This document shows positions 1 through 8,176 of a DNA stretch of 44,363 nt, piece after piece; position 1 is the first letter of the stretch; each line of letters starts with the position of its first letter. This DNA comes from Bacillota bacterium (lineage in GTDB: Bacteria > Bacillota > Clostridia > Oscillospirales > Ruminococcaceae): NCBI GenBank assembly GCA_023443315.1, contig JAEZVA010000039.1, positions 1 through 44,363 on the forward strand. Direction: 5' to 3'. The notes under the pieces were generated by a model that was given only the letters and a program-made list of their open reading frames with translations, ran no database searches and was not told the origin of the DNA. The position numbers and the translations under genes were made by a program.

Positions 1-1150
1 CGTCCTCGGCACTCGATGCACGGTAAACGAGCACCTGTTCGCCCTTGTCGTTGTTTGTCCATAGCTCCTTGCCCTTGCGCAGGGTGTTGTGCGAAATCAC
101 GCGGTTGGCGGCGTCAAGGATGGTCTGGGTGCTGCGGTAGTTTTGCTCTAAGCGCACCACCACGGCATTGGTAAACTGCTTTTCAAACGAGAGGATGTTT
201 TCTATTGTTGCACCGCGAAAGCGGTAGATGCTTTGGTCGTCGTCGCCCACCACACAGATCCGCTTGTGTGCAGAGGAAAGCAGCCCTACCAGCCGATACT
301 GGGCATGGTTGGTGTCCTGATACTCGTCCACCATCACATAAGCAAACCGGCGCTGCCACGCGGTCAGGATATCGGGGAACTGTTCAAACAGACGCACGGT
401 GCACACAATTAAATCGTCAAAGTCAAGCGCGTTGGCGGACTTTAACCGTTTTGCATACAGCGCGTAAAGCTCGGCTATCTTTGTCTCGCGGAACTCTCCG
501 TTTGCCTCTGCCTTTGCCTGCTCGGGCGTTAATAGGCGGTCCTTTAACCGGCTGATAGAGCCCAGCACCTGCTTTGGCGGGAACTGCTTGTCGCTGATAT
601 TTAGCTCCTTTAAGCAGTCCTTTAACACGCGCACCGAATCATCGGTGTCGTAGATGGTAAAGCTTTTATCATACCCAAGCGCCTCGATCTCGCGGCGCAA
701 AATCCTTGCGCACACCGAGTGAAAGGTGCCCGCCCAGATGTCTCTGGCGCTCTCGCCCAGCATGTGCTCCAGACGGTCTTTTAGCTCGCCGGCTGCCTTG
801 TTCGTAAAGGTGATGGCAAGCACGTTCCACGCCTTGGGCGGGTTGTCCGCAAGCAGCCACCTAACGCGGTCGGGGTCGGAAACCCCTTTGGCTAAGCAGT
901 CGGATAGAAAATCGATGTCGTCAGGCGTCAAATCATGTGGGACATTGTCGCTATGGTAGGCGTTGCCGTACCCAATTAGGTACGCAATGCGGTTTACGAT
1001 TACGGTGGTTTTGCCGCTGCCCGCACCTGCGAGAATCAGCAGGGGGCTTTGTGTGTTAAACACCGCCGCGCGCTGGGTTTCGTTTAGCCTTGCGTACTCC
1101 TTTTCCAGCAGCCTTCTTTTTAGCTCTATGTAAGTGGAGCGTATGTCCAT
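1..1150 (-). CDS. UvrD/PcrA-type ATP-dependent DNA helicase, 5' part only
   Basis: This is a superfamily 1A 3'-5' DNA helicase of the UvrD/PcrA/Rep kind, acting in repair and in removing proteins from DNA. The frame opens with ATG at 1150 and runs off the left edge after about 383 codons, so only the N-terminal half is present. Visible motifs in order are the Q-motif region (LNETQRAAV), Walker A (AGAGSGKTT), motif Ia (TFTNKAAGELK), the DExx box (VMVDEYQDTNHAQ), motif III (GDDDQSIYRFRGA) and motif IV (LEQNYRST). The motifs are intact, so the truncation is only the window edge. It is separated from the upstream mazF by a terminator and about 180 bases, so it probably has its own promoter. Whether it is PcrA proper or a UvrD paralogue cannot be told without the C-terminus. 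Confidence 0.93.
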   Translation of the reverse strand, partial: MDIRSTYIELKRRLLEKEYARLNETQRAAVFNTQSPLLILAGAGSGKTTVIVNRIAYLIGYGNAYHSDNVPHDLTPDDIDFLSDCLAKGVSDPDRVRWLLADNPPKAWNVLAITFTNKAAGELKDRLEHMLGESARDIWAGTFHSVCARILRREIEALGYDKSFTIYDTDDSVRVLKDCLKELNISDKQFPPKQVLGSISRLKDRLLTPEQAKAEANGEFRETKIAELYALYAKRLKSANALDFDDLIVCTVRLFEQFPDILTAWQRRFAYVMVDEYQDTNHAQYRLVGLLSSAHKRICVVGDDDQSIYRFRGATIENILSFEKQFTNAVVVRLEQNYRSTQTILDAANRVISHNTLRKGKELWTNNDKGEQVLVYRASSAED

Positions 1151-1325
1151 TGTCAGTACCGTGCTTTCCCGAAATTATGCCGTAAAGAACACAATCGCGA
1201 ATAATGTTGTTGCAGTCTTCTGCCCTTAGGCAGTCATCAATATATTATAGCAAAACGACTATTCAAAATCAAATAAATGCCGAATTATTTACAACTTCTG
1301 TTTCTGTTAAGCCTTACACAAACAA

Positions 1326-1359
1326 AAAGAGACGGTGCAATCAAACACACCGTCTCTTT
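1326..1359 (-). terminator. Rho-independent terminator after mazF
   Basis: A perfect 12-bp inverted repeat (AAAGAGACGGTG / CACCGTCTCTTT) with a 10-base loop is followed on the minus strand by a T-rich run. It lies 40 bases after the mazF stop codon and before the helicase gene. Confidence 0.85.
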
Positions 1360-1398
1360 AGCGGGACTACAACGGAAGTACACAGGAAAGCCTATGCC

Positions 1399-1773
1399 CT
1401 ATGTAAGCTCTCCTTGCGTGCTCTCCTCCGCCGCTAAGCCGAAGCTGATGGTCAGCGCCTTGTCAACCTGCTGCATCGAGCCGTCGTCCAGCTGCCCCAT
1501 ACGCTCTTTGAGCCTTCGTTTGTCGATGGTTCGTATCTGCTCAAGCAGTACGACCGACTCCTTCGATAGTCCGCAGCCCTCTGCGTCAAGGGTAATATGT
1601 GTCGGCAGCTTGGCTTTTTCCTTTTGACTGGTTATTGCCGCCGCAATTACAGTAGGGCTGTACTTGTTGCCAACATCGTTTTGCACAATTAGCACAGGGC
1701 GTATTCCGCCCTGCTCTGAGCCTACAACGGGGCTCAGGTCGGCGTAATAGATGTCTCCCCGTTTGACCGCCAT
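1399..1773 (-). CDS. mazF: MazF/EndoA-type endoribonuclease toxin
   Basis: This 124-residue protein is a MazF-family mRNA interferase, close to the Bacillus EndoA (NdoA) type that cuts single-stranded RNA at U^ACAU. The hallmark N-terminus is present (KRGDIYYADLSPVVGSEQGG), followed by RPVLIVQND. Arg25 and Thr48 (in AAAIT) match the positions used for catalysis in EndoA. The family signature LLEQIRTIDKRRL is also present. The start at 1773 was chosen because GGAG lies 9 bases upstream and the protein then matches family length; an upstream ATG at 1788 would add an unrelated MECVS stretch. No antitoxin gene precedes it, although an NdoAI-like partner commonly does in Bacillota. Its neighbours are glmS upstream and a helicase downstream, on the same strand. 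Confidence 0.93.
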   Translation of the reverse strand: MAVKRGDIYYADLSPVVGSEQGGIRPVLIVQNDVGNKYSPTVIAAAITSQKEKAKLPTHITLDAEGCGLSKESVVLLEQIRTIDKRRLKERMGQLDDGSMQQVDKALTISFGLAAEESTQGELT

Positions 1774-1872
1774 GCTAACACACTCCATTTTTTCTTTTCT
1801 TTTGCCAAGGCAAGTAAAATAATGCACTTGACACCGTTAGTTTTGCCAGTTATCATCATGGTTAATCATCCG

Positions 1873-1899
1873 CTCCACTTTAGGGGAGAAAAAGTGGAG
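1873..1899. repeat. 9-bp inverted repeat between glmS and mazF
   Basis: CTCCACTTT and AAAGTGGAG flank a 9-base loop. A TTTTT run follows on the plus strand, but there is no plus-strand gene upstream that it could terminate. It may contribute to ending glmS transcription or act in the mazF leader. Confidence 0.45.
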
Positions 1900-1998
1900 T
1901 GGGTTTTTATCATGTGCCTAGTACAGTATATTCGCCGTTTTATGGGTTTGACAGCTTTGTGTTTCCCCGTCCGTATCAGGCAAGCGCCAAAACGCAAT

Positions 1999-2032
1999 GC
2001 GCACCGCCGAAGCGTTCGCTCCAGCGGTGCGC
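1999..2032 (-). terminator. Hairpin terminator after glmS
   Basis: GCGCACCGC and GCGGTGCGC form a 9-bp GC-rich stem 19 bases past the glmS stop. The T-tract on the minus strand is interrupted (ATTGCGTTTT), so termination may be partial. Confidence 0.65.
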
Positions 2033-2050
2033 GGTTTGTATCGATGTCTA

Positions 2051-3871
2051 TTACTCCACGGTTACGGATTTTGCAAGGTTGCGCGGCTTGTCGATGTCAA
2101 AACCCTTTTCGTCGGCGGTATAAAAAGCGAGCAGCTGCAAAACCACAGCCGTCACAAACGGGTAAAGAAACTCGTCGCAGGCAGGAAGGTTTATCATGCG
2201 GTCGGCGGTCTGGTCGTCCAGTGTAACGCCGTCTGGCAGGATAGCCACCACATAAGCGCCACGCGCCTTAACCTCCTTGATGTTGCTTGCCGTCTTTTCA
2301 AACAGCGCAGGCTCCAGCGCGATGGCTATTACCGGCACGCCGCCCGTAATGAGCGACAGGGTTCCGTGTTTGAGTTCTCCCGCTGCATACGCCTCGCAGT
2401 GGATGTATGAAATCTCTTTGAGCTTTAACGAACCTTCCATCGAAAGGCAGTAGTCGCGACCGCGTCCGATAAAGAAGATGTCGGGCGCCTGCATAATGCG
2501 CTCCGCCGCGGCCTTAATCTCGCTCGGATCCTTTAGCATCCCCTCTATGATGCGGGGAAGGTCGGTCAACAAAGTAGTCAGTCTGCGCGCCTCGTCGTCG
2601 GTCATTTTGCCCGACAGCAACGCCATACGAATGCCCAGCAGATGCAGCACCGCAAGCTGAACCATATATGCCTTGGTGCTCGCCACCGCAATCTCCACAC
2701 CCGCGTAGGTGTAGATGACGCTATCCGCCTCGCGTGCAATGGAGGAGCCGACTACATTCACAATGGCAAGGGTTTTTGCGCCCTTTGCCTTGGCAAGGCG
2801 CAATGCGGCAAGGGTATCCGCCGTTTCGCCAGACTGCGAGATGATAACGACCAGATCGCCTTCGCCCACCAGTGGGTCACAGTAACGGAATTCGGAGGCA
2901 ATATCCACCTGTACAGGGATGCGGGCAAACCGCTCGATGATACTCTTGCCCACCAGTCCCGCGTGCATCGCGGTGCCGCAGGCAGTAATGTGCACCGATT
3001 TTGCATTTTTCAGCAGCTCGTCGGGCACTGCATCCTGCGTAAAGTCCGGCACGCCGTTTTTAATGCGAGGGGATATGGTATTGCGAATGGCGCGCGGTTG
3101 TTCAAAGATCTCTTTGAGCATAAAGTGCGAGTAGCCGCCCTTTTGCGCCTGCTCCGCTGAGAATGCGGCGGTGAGTTGCTCTTTTTCTATTATGCTGTCG
3201 TCGGGCGCCAAAAAGGTAATGCAGTCGCTCTTAATCACCGCAATCTCGCCCTCGTCAAGGATGTAATACTGTTTGGTGTATGCAAGAATGGCGGGGATAT
3301 CCGAAGCGATGAAGTTCTCGCCCTCACTCGTCGCCACGATGAGAGGGCTATCCTTGCGCACGGCGAAGATGGTACCCGGCAGGTCGGAGAACAGAATGCC
3401 CAGCGCATACGCTCCGCGAACCTGTGCAAGGGTTTTGCGAATGGCGGCAATCGGGTCGCCGTCGTACAGGCTGTCAAGCAGCCTAACCACCGATTCGGTA
3501 TCGGTTTGGGTAACAAATGTAGTACCTGCCTTTTGTAGCTCGCTACGAATTTCAAGATAGTTTTCAATAATGCCGTTGTGTACGATCGAAACCCTGCCCG
3601 CCGTATGGGGGTGGGAGTTCACATCGGAAGGTGCGCCGTGGGTTGCCCAGCGGGTATGCCCGATGCCGCAGCCGGACGACAGGTCGCCCTCGGTGGAGAG
3701 CTTTTGCTCGAGACTGACGATTTTGCCCACAGATTTGACTGTTTTAAGCGTATTATCACAAAACACCGTAATACCGGCGGAGTCATACCCGCGGTATTCC
3801 AGTAGCTTTAAGCCGTCGATTAACACTTCTGTGGCATTTCGGGCGCCAACATAGCCGACTATTCCACACAT
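2051..3871 (-). CDS. glmS: Glutamine--fructose-6-phosphate aminotransferase (isomerizing)
   Basis: GlmS makes glucosamine-6-phosphate from fructose-6-phosphate and glutamine, the first step toward UDP-GlcNAc for peptidoglycan. The 606 residues match the full family length. The N-terminal class II glutamine amidotransferase domain begins MCGIVGYVG, with Cys2 as the catalytic nucleophile once Met is removed; GHTRWATHG and the surrounding glutaminase motifs are present. Two SIS isomerase domains follow, with the sugar-phosphate-binding SQSGETADT in the first and the conserved C-terminal DKPRNLAKSVTVE. AAGGAG lies upstream of the ATG. The gene is monocistronic with a terminator downstream and a glmS ribozyme in its leader, which couples expression to the product GlcN6P. 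Confidence 0.98.
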   Translation of the reverse strand: MCGIVGYVGARNATEVLIDGLKLLEYRGYDSAGITVFCDNTLKTVKSVGKIVSLEQKLSTEGDLSSGCGIGHTRWATHGAPSDVNSHPHTAGRVSIVHNGIIENYLEIRSELQKAGTTFVTQTDTESVVRLLDSLYDGDPIAAIRKTLAQVRGAYALGILFSDLPGTIFAVRKDSPLIVATSEGENFIASDIPAILAYTKQYYILDEGEIAVIKSDCITFLAPDDSIIEKEQLTAAFSAEQAQKGGYSHFMLKEIFEQPRAIRNTISPRIKNGVPDFTQDAVPDELLKNAKSVHITACGTAMHAGLVGKSIIERFARIPVQVDIASEFRYCDPLVGEGDLVVIISQSGETADTLAALRLAKAKGAKTLAIVNVVGSSIAREADSVIYTYAGVEIAVASTKAYMVQLAVLHLLGIRMALLSGKMTDDEARRLTTLLTDLPRIIEGMLKDPSEIKAAAERIMQAPDIFFIGRGRDYCLSMEGSLKLKEISYIHCEAYAAGELKHGTLSLITGGVPVIAIALEPALFEKTASNIKEVKARGAYVVAILPDGVTLDDQTADRMINLPACDEFLYPFVTAVVLQLLAFYTADEKGFDIDKPRNLAKSVTVE

Positions 3872-3903
3872 AGAAGATAATCTCCTTATTCAATTAATGA
3901 TGC

Positions 3904-4086
3904 TCTCATGGCGCGTCTGCGTCCTATGAGAATGTGCCATGCCCGCACCTTTGTTTTTCGGTTGCCCGACAGTTTGTGTGCAGACTTCGCTTTAGGCACA
4001 AAGCGGAGAGGCATCCGCCGAATGTTTCGATACTCCTCTCACCTCGTTAACCCCGCATCAGATACGGGGTGCTTGGCGCTTTATTG
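3904..4086 (-). ncRNA. glmS self-cleaving ribozyme/riboswitch
   Basis: Read on the minus strand, the leader contains the ribozyme core: AGCGCC just after an A-rich AATAA, then a P2 hairpin (CCCCGTATCTGATGCGGGG), TTAACGAGG, GAGTATCGAAACATTCGGCG and GATGCCTCTCCGC. These match the order and sequence of the Bacillus glmS ribozyme. Cleavage is expected between A4080 and G4079. A closing helix (TCTCAT / ATGAGA, 3904-3931) forms the 3' end, about 30 bases before the glmS ATG. Glucosamine-6-phosphate is the known cofactor; cleavage destabilises the mRNA. Confidence 0.93.
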
Positions 4087-4241
4087 TGTTAAAAATGTGT
4101 ACCTATCATCTCCTTTGCATGTTTTTATTTTGCGGTACGTCGGTGTTGTTTGTCCCCCTTTCGTAAAAGATGTATGCAGCAAGGCGGCATTTCATGCGGG
4201 GCGATATCTAAAAAAAGTAAAATGCATCTTGCTTACAATAC

Positions 4242-4270
4242 ATTATAGCGAGCTGCTTGTATAAAGTAAA
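4242..4270 (-). promoter_or_regulatory. Probable glmS promoter
   Basis: On the minus strand TTTACT (4270-4265), a 17-base spacer and a consensus TATAAT (4247-4242) would start transcription near 4235, about 150 bases ahead of the ribozyme. Confidence 0.6.
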
Positions 4271-4327
4271 CAGCTTTATATGAACGGCAATACATTGCAG
4301 CAGACCAACAATTCCTATTTTAACTTG

Positions 4328-4356
4328 TTGATATCATCCTTTGCCTATGCTATAAT
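4328..4356 (+). promoter_or_regulatory. Probable promoter of the kinase-like gene
   Basis: TTGATA, a 17-base spacer and TATAAT form a near-consensus vegetative promoter. It gives a leader of about 200 bases before the TTG start at 4566, in which I see no recognised RNA element. It diverges from the glmS promoter. Confidence 0.7.
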
Positions 4357-4565
4357 TTTTAAAGGTAAAAAAATGTCGAATGCACAGTAACACTTATTTT
4401 TCGGTATTTAGGGTAATTTTTTCTACGCACTTGGTGCGACAACGCAATGATTTTTACAAGTGAAGTAAAGCATATACCAGCCAATATTGCGCCCCGCCGC
4501 GTCTGCGTGATGGGTGTGCCGTGGCACGAAATAGAAATAGAGAGTAAAACAAGGGGGATACCGCT

Positions 4566-6068
4566 TTGGATAACAACCAGTTTCGCGGCTTTGAGATAAT
4601 TGAAGAGCTAGGCAGCGGCGCCTTTTCCAAAACTGTGCTTGCCGAGCAAAACGGCAAACGCGCTGTGATAAAGACCATAGAGATGCCCAACGACGCAACG
4701 CTGCAGGAGCGTGCGTCCGATTATGTAAAAAGCGAGGAGTTTGCCGAGGCAATGCGTACGGCAGGCACTCAGCTTAACCGTCTTCTCAAAACACTGGTTG
4801 GGATGCCCGATACCACAGGATTGATGCGGTATTACGACTACACCCTTAGTCTTGATAGCGACAAGGGTATTTACACCCTTGCCATTTTAATGGAGCATGA
4901 TACCCCCCTGCACGTTTTGCTTGATTCGGGGGAGGTGCCGGTGGGTGCTGTGCTTCGCATGGCAAGCCAGCTGTGCGAAGGCCTTGACGCGATGCACAGA
5001 AAGTATGTCGTGCATGGCAATATTAAGGAGTCTAACATCTTTTACAACCCCAGAACCGGCTTTATGCTCGGCGACTTCTACATAAACGACATTCTAAGCA
5101 CCTCCCTTGTGCCCGACCGCAGTTTTAAGAGCTACGGGTACCGCTTCCTTGCGCCCGAGGCGTATGAGGACGGCGAATACTCCTTCCGCACCGACATCTT
5201 CAGCCTTGGTATGATGCTGTACAAGATATTTAACCACAACCGTCTGCCCTTTGCGGATGCACCCAATACGTCGCTGCGCAAGGTGAAAAGCGGATGGGAC
5301 GAGGCAAAGGTCTTGCCTGCACCGGCGTTTGACGTACCCGAAATAACCAAGATGCTTGCCAAAGCGACGGCATATAACGCCGACGAGCGATATTCCACCT
5401 ACCTGCAGTTTAAGGCGGTTATCGACCGCCTGCTGGCATCGTTGCCCAAAGAGGTGCTGTATACCAAGCTGTCCGCTTCCGTGCAGGAGCCACTGCCCGA
5501 ACCGAAGCGGCAGGATGCCGAGCAACCAGATGCGGCAAAGGAGAATACACAGCCGCAGCAGGAGAGCGCGGCGGCAGAAGACAGCACGGAGAAAGAACAA
5601 ACCCCGCCAATAGTTAGAAAACTCAAACGCGTTCCCGCGCAGATCGTAGCACAGCAGACCGCAGCAACCGATGTGCGCCCCGCCGACTATGAGGCGCGCG
5701 AATTGGAAGAGAATAAGACGCCAGAAGACGAAAACCCGCTAATATCACCCTCTATTCGGGAGGATGCCGAAGCGGACCCGGTACGCGATCGTCCCGTTCG
5801 CCCGCTGGTGCGCCACTACGAGCCGTCCGCTGGTGCGACTGTCTTAGAGCCGCCCTCCGCAACGGATCTTGATATCATCGAAAAAAGAAAACGTCGCGCG
5901 AAGCTCCCCAACGACAACTTTAACTATTTTGATTACAACAGTGAGGAATACACAGACCCCGCCCCAGGCAAGGCACGCCGCCGCGTATTTTTTATTGCGC
6001 TTGTCGCTATCCTATTGGCAGGCTTAGCCGTTGGAGCAGGATTCCTTGTAAAATATCTCGCGGGTTAA
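4566..6068 (+). CDS. Membrane-anchored Ser/Thr kinase-like protein (probable pseudokinase)
   Basis: This 500-residue protein has an N-terminal protein-kinase fold (about 8-295), a low-complexity acidic/Gln-rich linker (about 310-465) and one C-terminal transmembrane helix (about 473-497), so the kinase domain should face the cytoplasm. The glycine loop (LGSGAFSKTV, 15-24), the ATP-anchoring Lys36 (AVIK), the APE motif (LAPEA) and the subdomain IX Asp (DIFSLGMML) are present. The catalytic loop reads HGNIKESN, so the HRD aspartate is replaced by Asn152 and the Arg by Gly, and DFG reads DFY (170-172). This predicts weak or absent phosphotransfer and a scaffold or sensor role. No PASTA repeats are seen, unlike PrkC/Stk1. 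The TTG start has AAGGGGG 7 bases upstream. A terminator follows, so it is monocistronic. Confidence 0.85.
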   Translation: MDNNQFRGFEIIEELGSGAFSKTVLAEQNGKRAVIKTIEMPNDATLQERASDYVKSEEFAEAMRTAGTQLNRLLKTLVGMPDTTGLMRYYDYTLSLDSDKGIYTLAILMEHDTPLHVLLDSGEVPVGAVLRMASQLCEGLDAMHRKYVVHGNIKESNIFYNPRTGFMLGDFYINDILSTSLVPDRSFKSYGYRFLAPEAYEDGEYSFRTDIFSLGMMLYKIFNHNRLPFADAPNTSLRKVKSGWDEAKVLPAPAFDVPEITKMLAKATAYNADERYSTYLQFKAVIDRLLASLPKEVLYTKLSASVQEPLPEPKRQDAEQPDAAKENTQPQQESAAAEDSTEKEQTPPIVRKLKRVPAQIVAQQTAATDVRPADYEARELEENKTPEDENPLISPSIREDAEADPVRDRPVRPLVRHYEPSAGATVLEPPSATDLDIIEKRKRRAKLPNDNFNYFDYNSEEYTDPAPGKARRRVFFIALVAILLAGLAVGAGFLVKYLAG

Positions 6069-6085
6069 GTAGTTTTAATTACGAT

Positions 6086-6120
6086 AAAGACCGATGCCTA
6101 GCAAAGCGTCGGTCTTTTTG
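6086..6120 (+). terminator. Rho-independent terminator
   Basis: AAAGACCGA and TCGGTCTTT form a 9-bp stem followed by T residues, 18 bases after the kinase-like gene. Confidence 0.9.
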
Positions 6121-6181
6121 GTATTTTGCAGGGCGATTATCACAAGCGCTTTTTACTTTGTGGTTTCCATGACGTGCGCTC

Positions 6182-6210
6182 TTGTAATTCGCGAACAAAT
6201 GTATTATAAT
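6182..6210 (+). promoter_or_regulatory. Probable promoter upstream of the SRP RNA
   Basis: TTGTAA, a 17-base spacer and a consensus TATAAT. The predicted start near 6217 lies about 85 bases before the recognisable SRP RNA, so either the precursor is processed or a second weaker promoter (TACTAT at 6291) is used. Confidence 0.55.
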
Positions 6211-6302
6211 AATTCATGCCACAATCGACGACGATTCGTTTGTTTTGGTTGTAAAAGGTTAAGAATATCAAAAGCAAATAAAGCGAGTTGTACTATCAGC
6301 AT

Positions 6303-6485
6303 CAGGCAGGCAGGGCGTGCGCCCTGACATGCGGGTATGCGGGTCCTGTGCGACAAAGCGCCGTGAACCATGTCAGGCGGGGAACCGAGCAGCATTAAGC
6401 GGATGTCTTTGTGTGCCGCAGATAAACCTGTGTATCCGCTTGTGAGGGCGCAGGCGAATCCGTAAAGGAACTGCCCGCCTTTTTT
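6303..6485 (+). ncRNA. ffs: Signal recognition particle RNA (4.5S/scRNA)
   Basis: The SRP RNA scaffolds Ffh to target nascent membrane proteins. The helix 8 core is clear at about 6351-6411: ACAAAG pairs with CTTTGT, and the conserved internal loops ATGTCAGG and GAGCAGCAT flank a GGAA-type apical loop. The 5' GGCAGGCA and 3' TGCCCGCC ends can pair, and the transcript ends in CTGCCCGCC followed by TTTTTT (6480-6485). A GGGC-GTGC-GCCC hairpin near 6313 may be the helix 3/4 region of the long Gram-positive form. The position just before dnaX is the usual one in Bacillota. The 5' boundary is uncertain by tens of bases. Confidence 0.88.
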
Positions 6486-6536
6486 CATATTGTAAAGCAA
6501 TCTGCGCCGCGTGCGGAATCAGGGGGTGTGAATGCG

Positions 6537-8099
6537 ATGTATAAGGCGTTGTACAGAACTTGGCGTCCTGCAACCTTCGACGATGTCGTTGGGCAGCAGC
6601 ATATCACCGTTACGCTCAAAACCGAGGTGCGGCTTTCGCGCGTCGCGCATTCGTATCTGTTTACCGGCTCGCGCGGCACGGGCAAAACCACCTGCGCCAA
6701 AATCCTTGCCAAAGCGGTTAACTGCCTAACGCCCGTAGAGGGTGACCCTTGCGGAAAATGCGCGATGTGCGTGGGCGTAGAGGAGGGCACAGTCACCGAT
6801 GTGGTGGAGATTGACGCCGCCAGCAACAACGGTGTGGACGATGTCCGTTCACTGCGCGAGGAAGCGGTGTTTACGCCCGTAAGCGCAAAATACCGTGTGT
6901 ATATCATCGACGAGGCGCACATGCTCTCCACAGCGGCGTTTAACGCCCTGCTTAAGATTATGGAGGAGCCGCCCGAACATGTGCTGTTTATCCTTGCCAC
7001 CACAGAGGTGCACAAGGTGCCCGCCACTATCATCTCCCGCTGTCAGCGGTTTGACTTCGGGCGCATTGACAGTGTCGCCATAAAAGACCGCCTGCTGCAT
7101 ATTGCAAAGCAGGAGAATATCACCATCGACGAGGATGCCGCGCAGCTGATTGCACGCATCTCCGAAGGCGGTATGCGCGACGCAATCTCGCTGCTTGACC
7201 AGTGCGCCACACTGGGGCAGGCAATCGATATTCCCGCGGTTTCCCGCATCGCAGGGCTTGCCGACAACGCACGTCTGTACGAGTTGTGCGAAGCGATTGC
7301 AGAAAAAAACAGCGCACGTGCGCTTGAGATTATTGACCATTTGAGCGCGGAATCGGTGGATTACGCCCGCTTGATGCACGAGCTGACGGGGCTGTTTCGC
7401 AATATCATGGTTGCGAAGGTGTCAAAAACGCCCGAGGAACTAATTGTATGTACCCCCGAGGATATGCAGCGCATCCGTGACGCGGCAAAACGTTACCCGA
7501 TTGAGCTCATCCTGCACGCGATGTCAATCCTCAGCGAGACACTCGACGGACTTGGCAGAACACAGTCTAAACGCCTTGCCGCCGAGATGTGTATGGTAAA
7601 GCTGACGTCTCCTGCGCTTGATAGCTCGACCGACGCGTTGCTGCGCAGAATCTCAGAGCTTGAAAACCGGGCACCGTCGGCGGTCGCTACGCCTGCCGCG
7701 CCGGGCAAGCCCGTAGAGGAGAACGCGCAGCCACCCGTACAGGACGAGCCCCTTCCTCCAATCCCCGAGGTGCTGGAGGTGGAGGAACGCTTTTCGGCAT
7801 GGGACAACGTGTTGGAGCGGTTATCCAAAACAAACCCCGCACTGCACGGCACGCTGGTTGGTTCAATCGCATATGTCGTGGGAGATCTCGTACTTATAGA
7901 CGCACGAGACACCATGTTCTTAGAGATGATGCGAAAGAACGAGTACACCAAAAAAAGTCTGCGAGAAGCGATACGCTTAGAAACCGGCAAGATATGCCGT
8001 CTTGGTCCCGTTAAAAAGAACGTGGAGATCAAGGAAACGGGCGGTCTGCTCGCAGAGCTTGAGCAAAAGGCAAAGGAAGCCGGCATAGACATCAATTAA
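6537..8099 (+). CDS. dnaX: DNA polymerase III subunit gamma/tau
   Basis: DnaX is the AAA+ clamp-loader subunit that opens and loads the beta clamp and organises the replisome. With the ATG at 6537 the protein has 520 residues and the typical start MYKALYRTWRP; AGGGGG lies 10 bases upstream. A GTG at 6528 is possible, but its Shine-Dalgarno spacing would be about 1 base. Walker A is GSRGTGKT (44-51), zinc-binding cysteines lie in CGKCAMC, Walker B is YIIDEAHML and the SRC arginine-finger motif is in ATIISRCQRF. Domain III follows, then a Pro/Ala-rich linker (about 378-405) and a C-terminal region. The SRP RNA precedes it, and ybaB and recR follow, the usual conserved cluster. Confidence 0.97.
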   Translation: MYKALYRTWRPATFDDVVGQQHITVTLKTEVRLSRVAHSYLFTGSRGTGKTTCAKILAKAVNCLTPVEGDPCGKCAMCVGVEEGTVTDVVEIDAASNNGVDDVRSLREEAVFTPVSAKYRVYIIDEAHMLSTAAFNALLKIMEEPPEHVLFILATTEVHKVPATIISRCQRFDFGRIDSVAIKDRLLHIAKQENITIDEDAAQLIARISEGGMRDAISLLDQCATLGQAIDIPAVSRIAGLADNARLYELCEAIAEKNSARALEIIDHLSAESVDYARLMHELTGLFRNIMVAKVSKTPEELIVCTPEDMQRIRDAAKRYPIELILHAMSILSETLDGLGRTQSKRLAAEMCMVKLTSPALDSSTDALLRRISELENRAPSAVATPAAPGKPVEENAQPPVQDEPLPPIPEVLEVEERFSAWDNVLERLSKTNPALHGTLVGSIAYVVGDLVLIDARDTMFLEMMRKNEYTKKSLREAIRLETGKICRLGPVKKNVEIKETGGLLAELEQKAKEAGIDIN

Positions 8100-8176
8100 A
8101 GCGCATTATTTTGCTGCAAAAGCGGCAGATTATTATAACAACGACCTTGTGCCGTGCGGCATAGGGAAGAGAAGGT

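Noticed and set aside
3908..4264. 118-residue open frame on the plus strand upstream of glmS
   Set aside because: It overlaps the glmS ribozyme on the opposite strand and has no plausible ribosome-binding site or family match.
7302..7340. A-AAA-AAC slippery heptamer in frame within dnaX (possible -1 frameshift giving a short gamma form)
   Set aside because: The heptamer fits the pattern, but a shift here ends the protein near residue 265, before the oligomerisation domain, unlike known gamma products. I saw no stimulatory hairpin, so chance is more likely.
7493..8095. 200-residue open frame on the minus strand opposite dnaX
   Set aside because: Ser/Arg-rich translation typical of antisense shadows of GC-rich coding sequence; dnaX is certain on the other strand.
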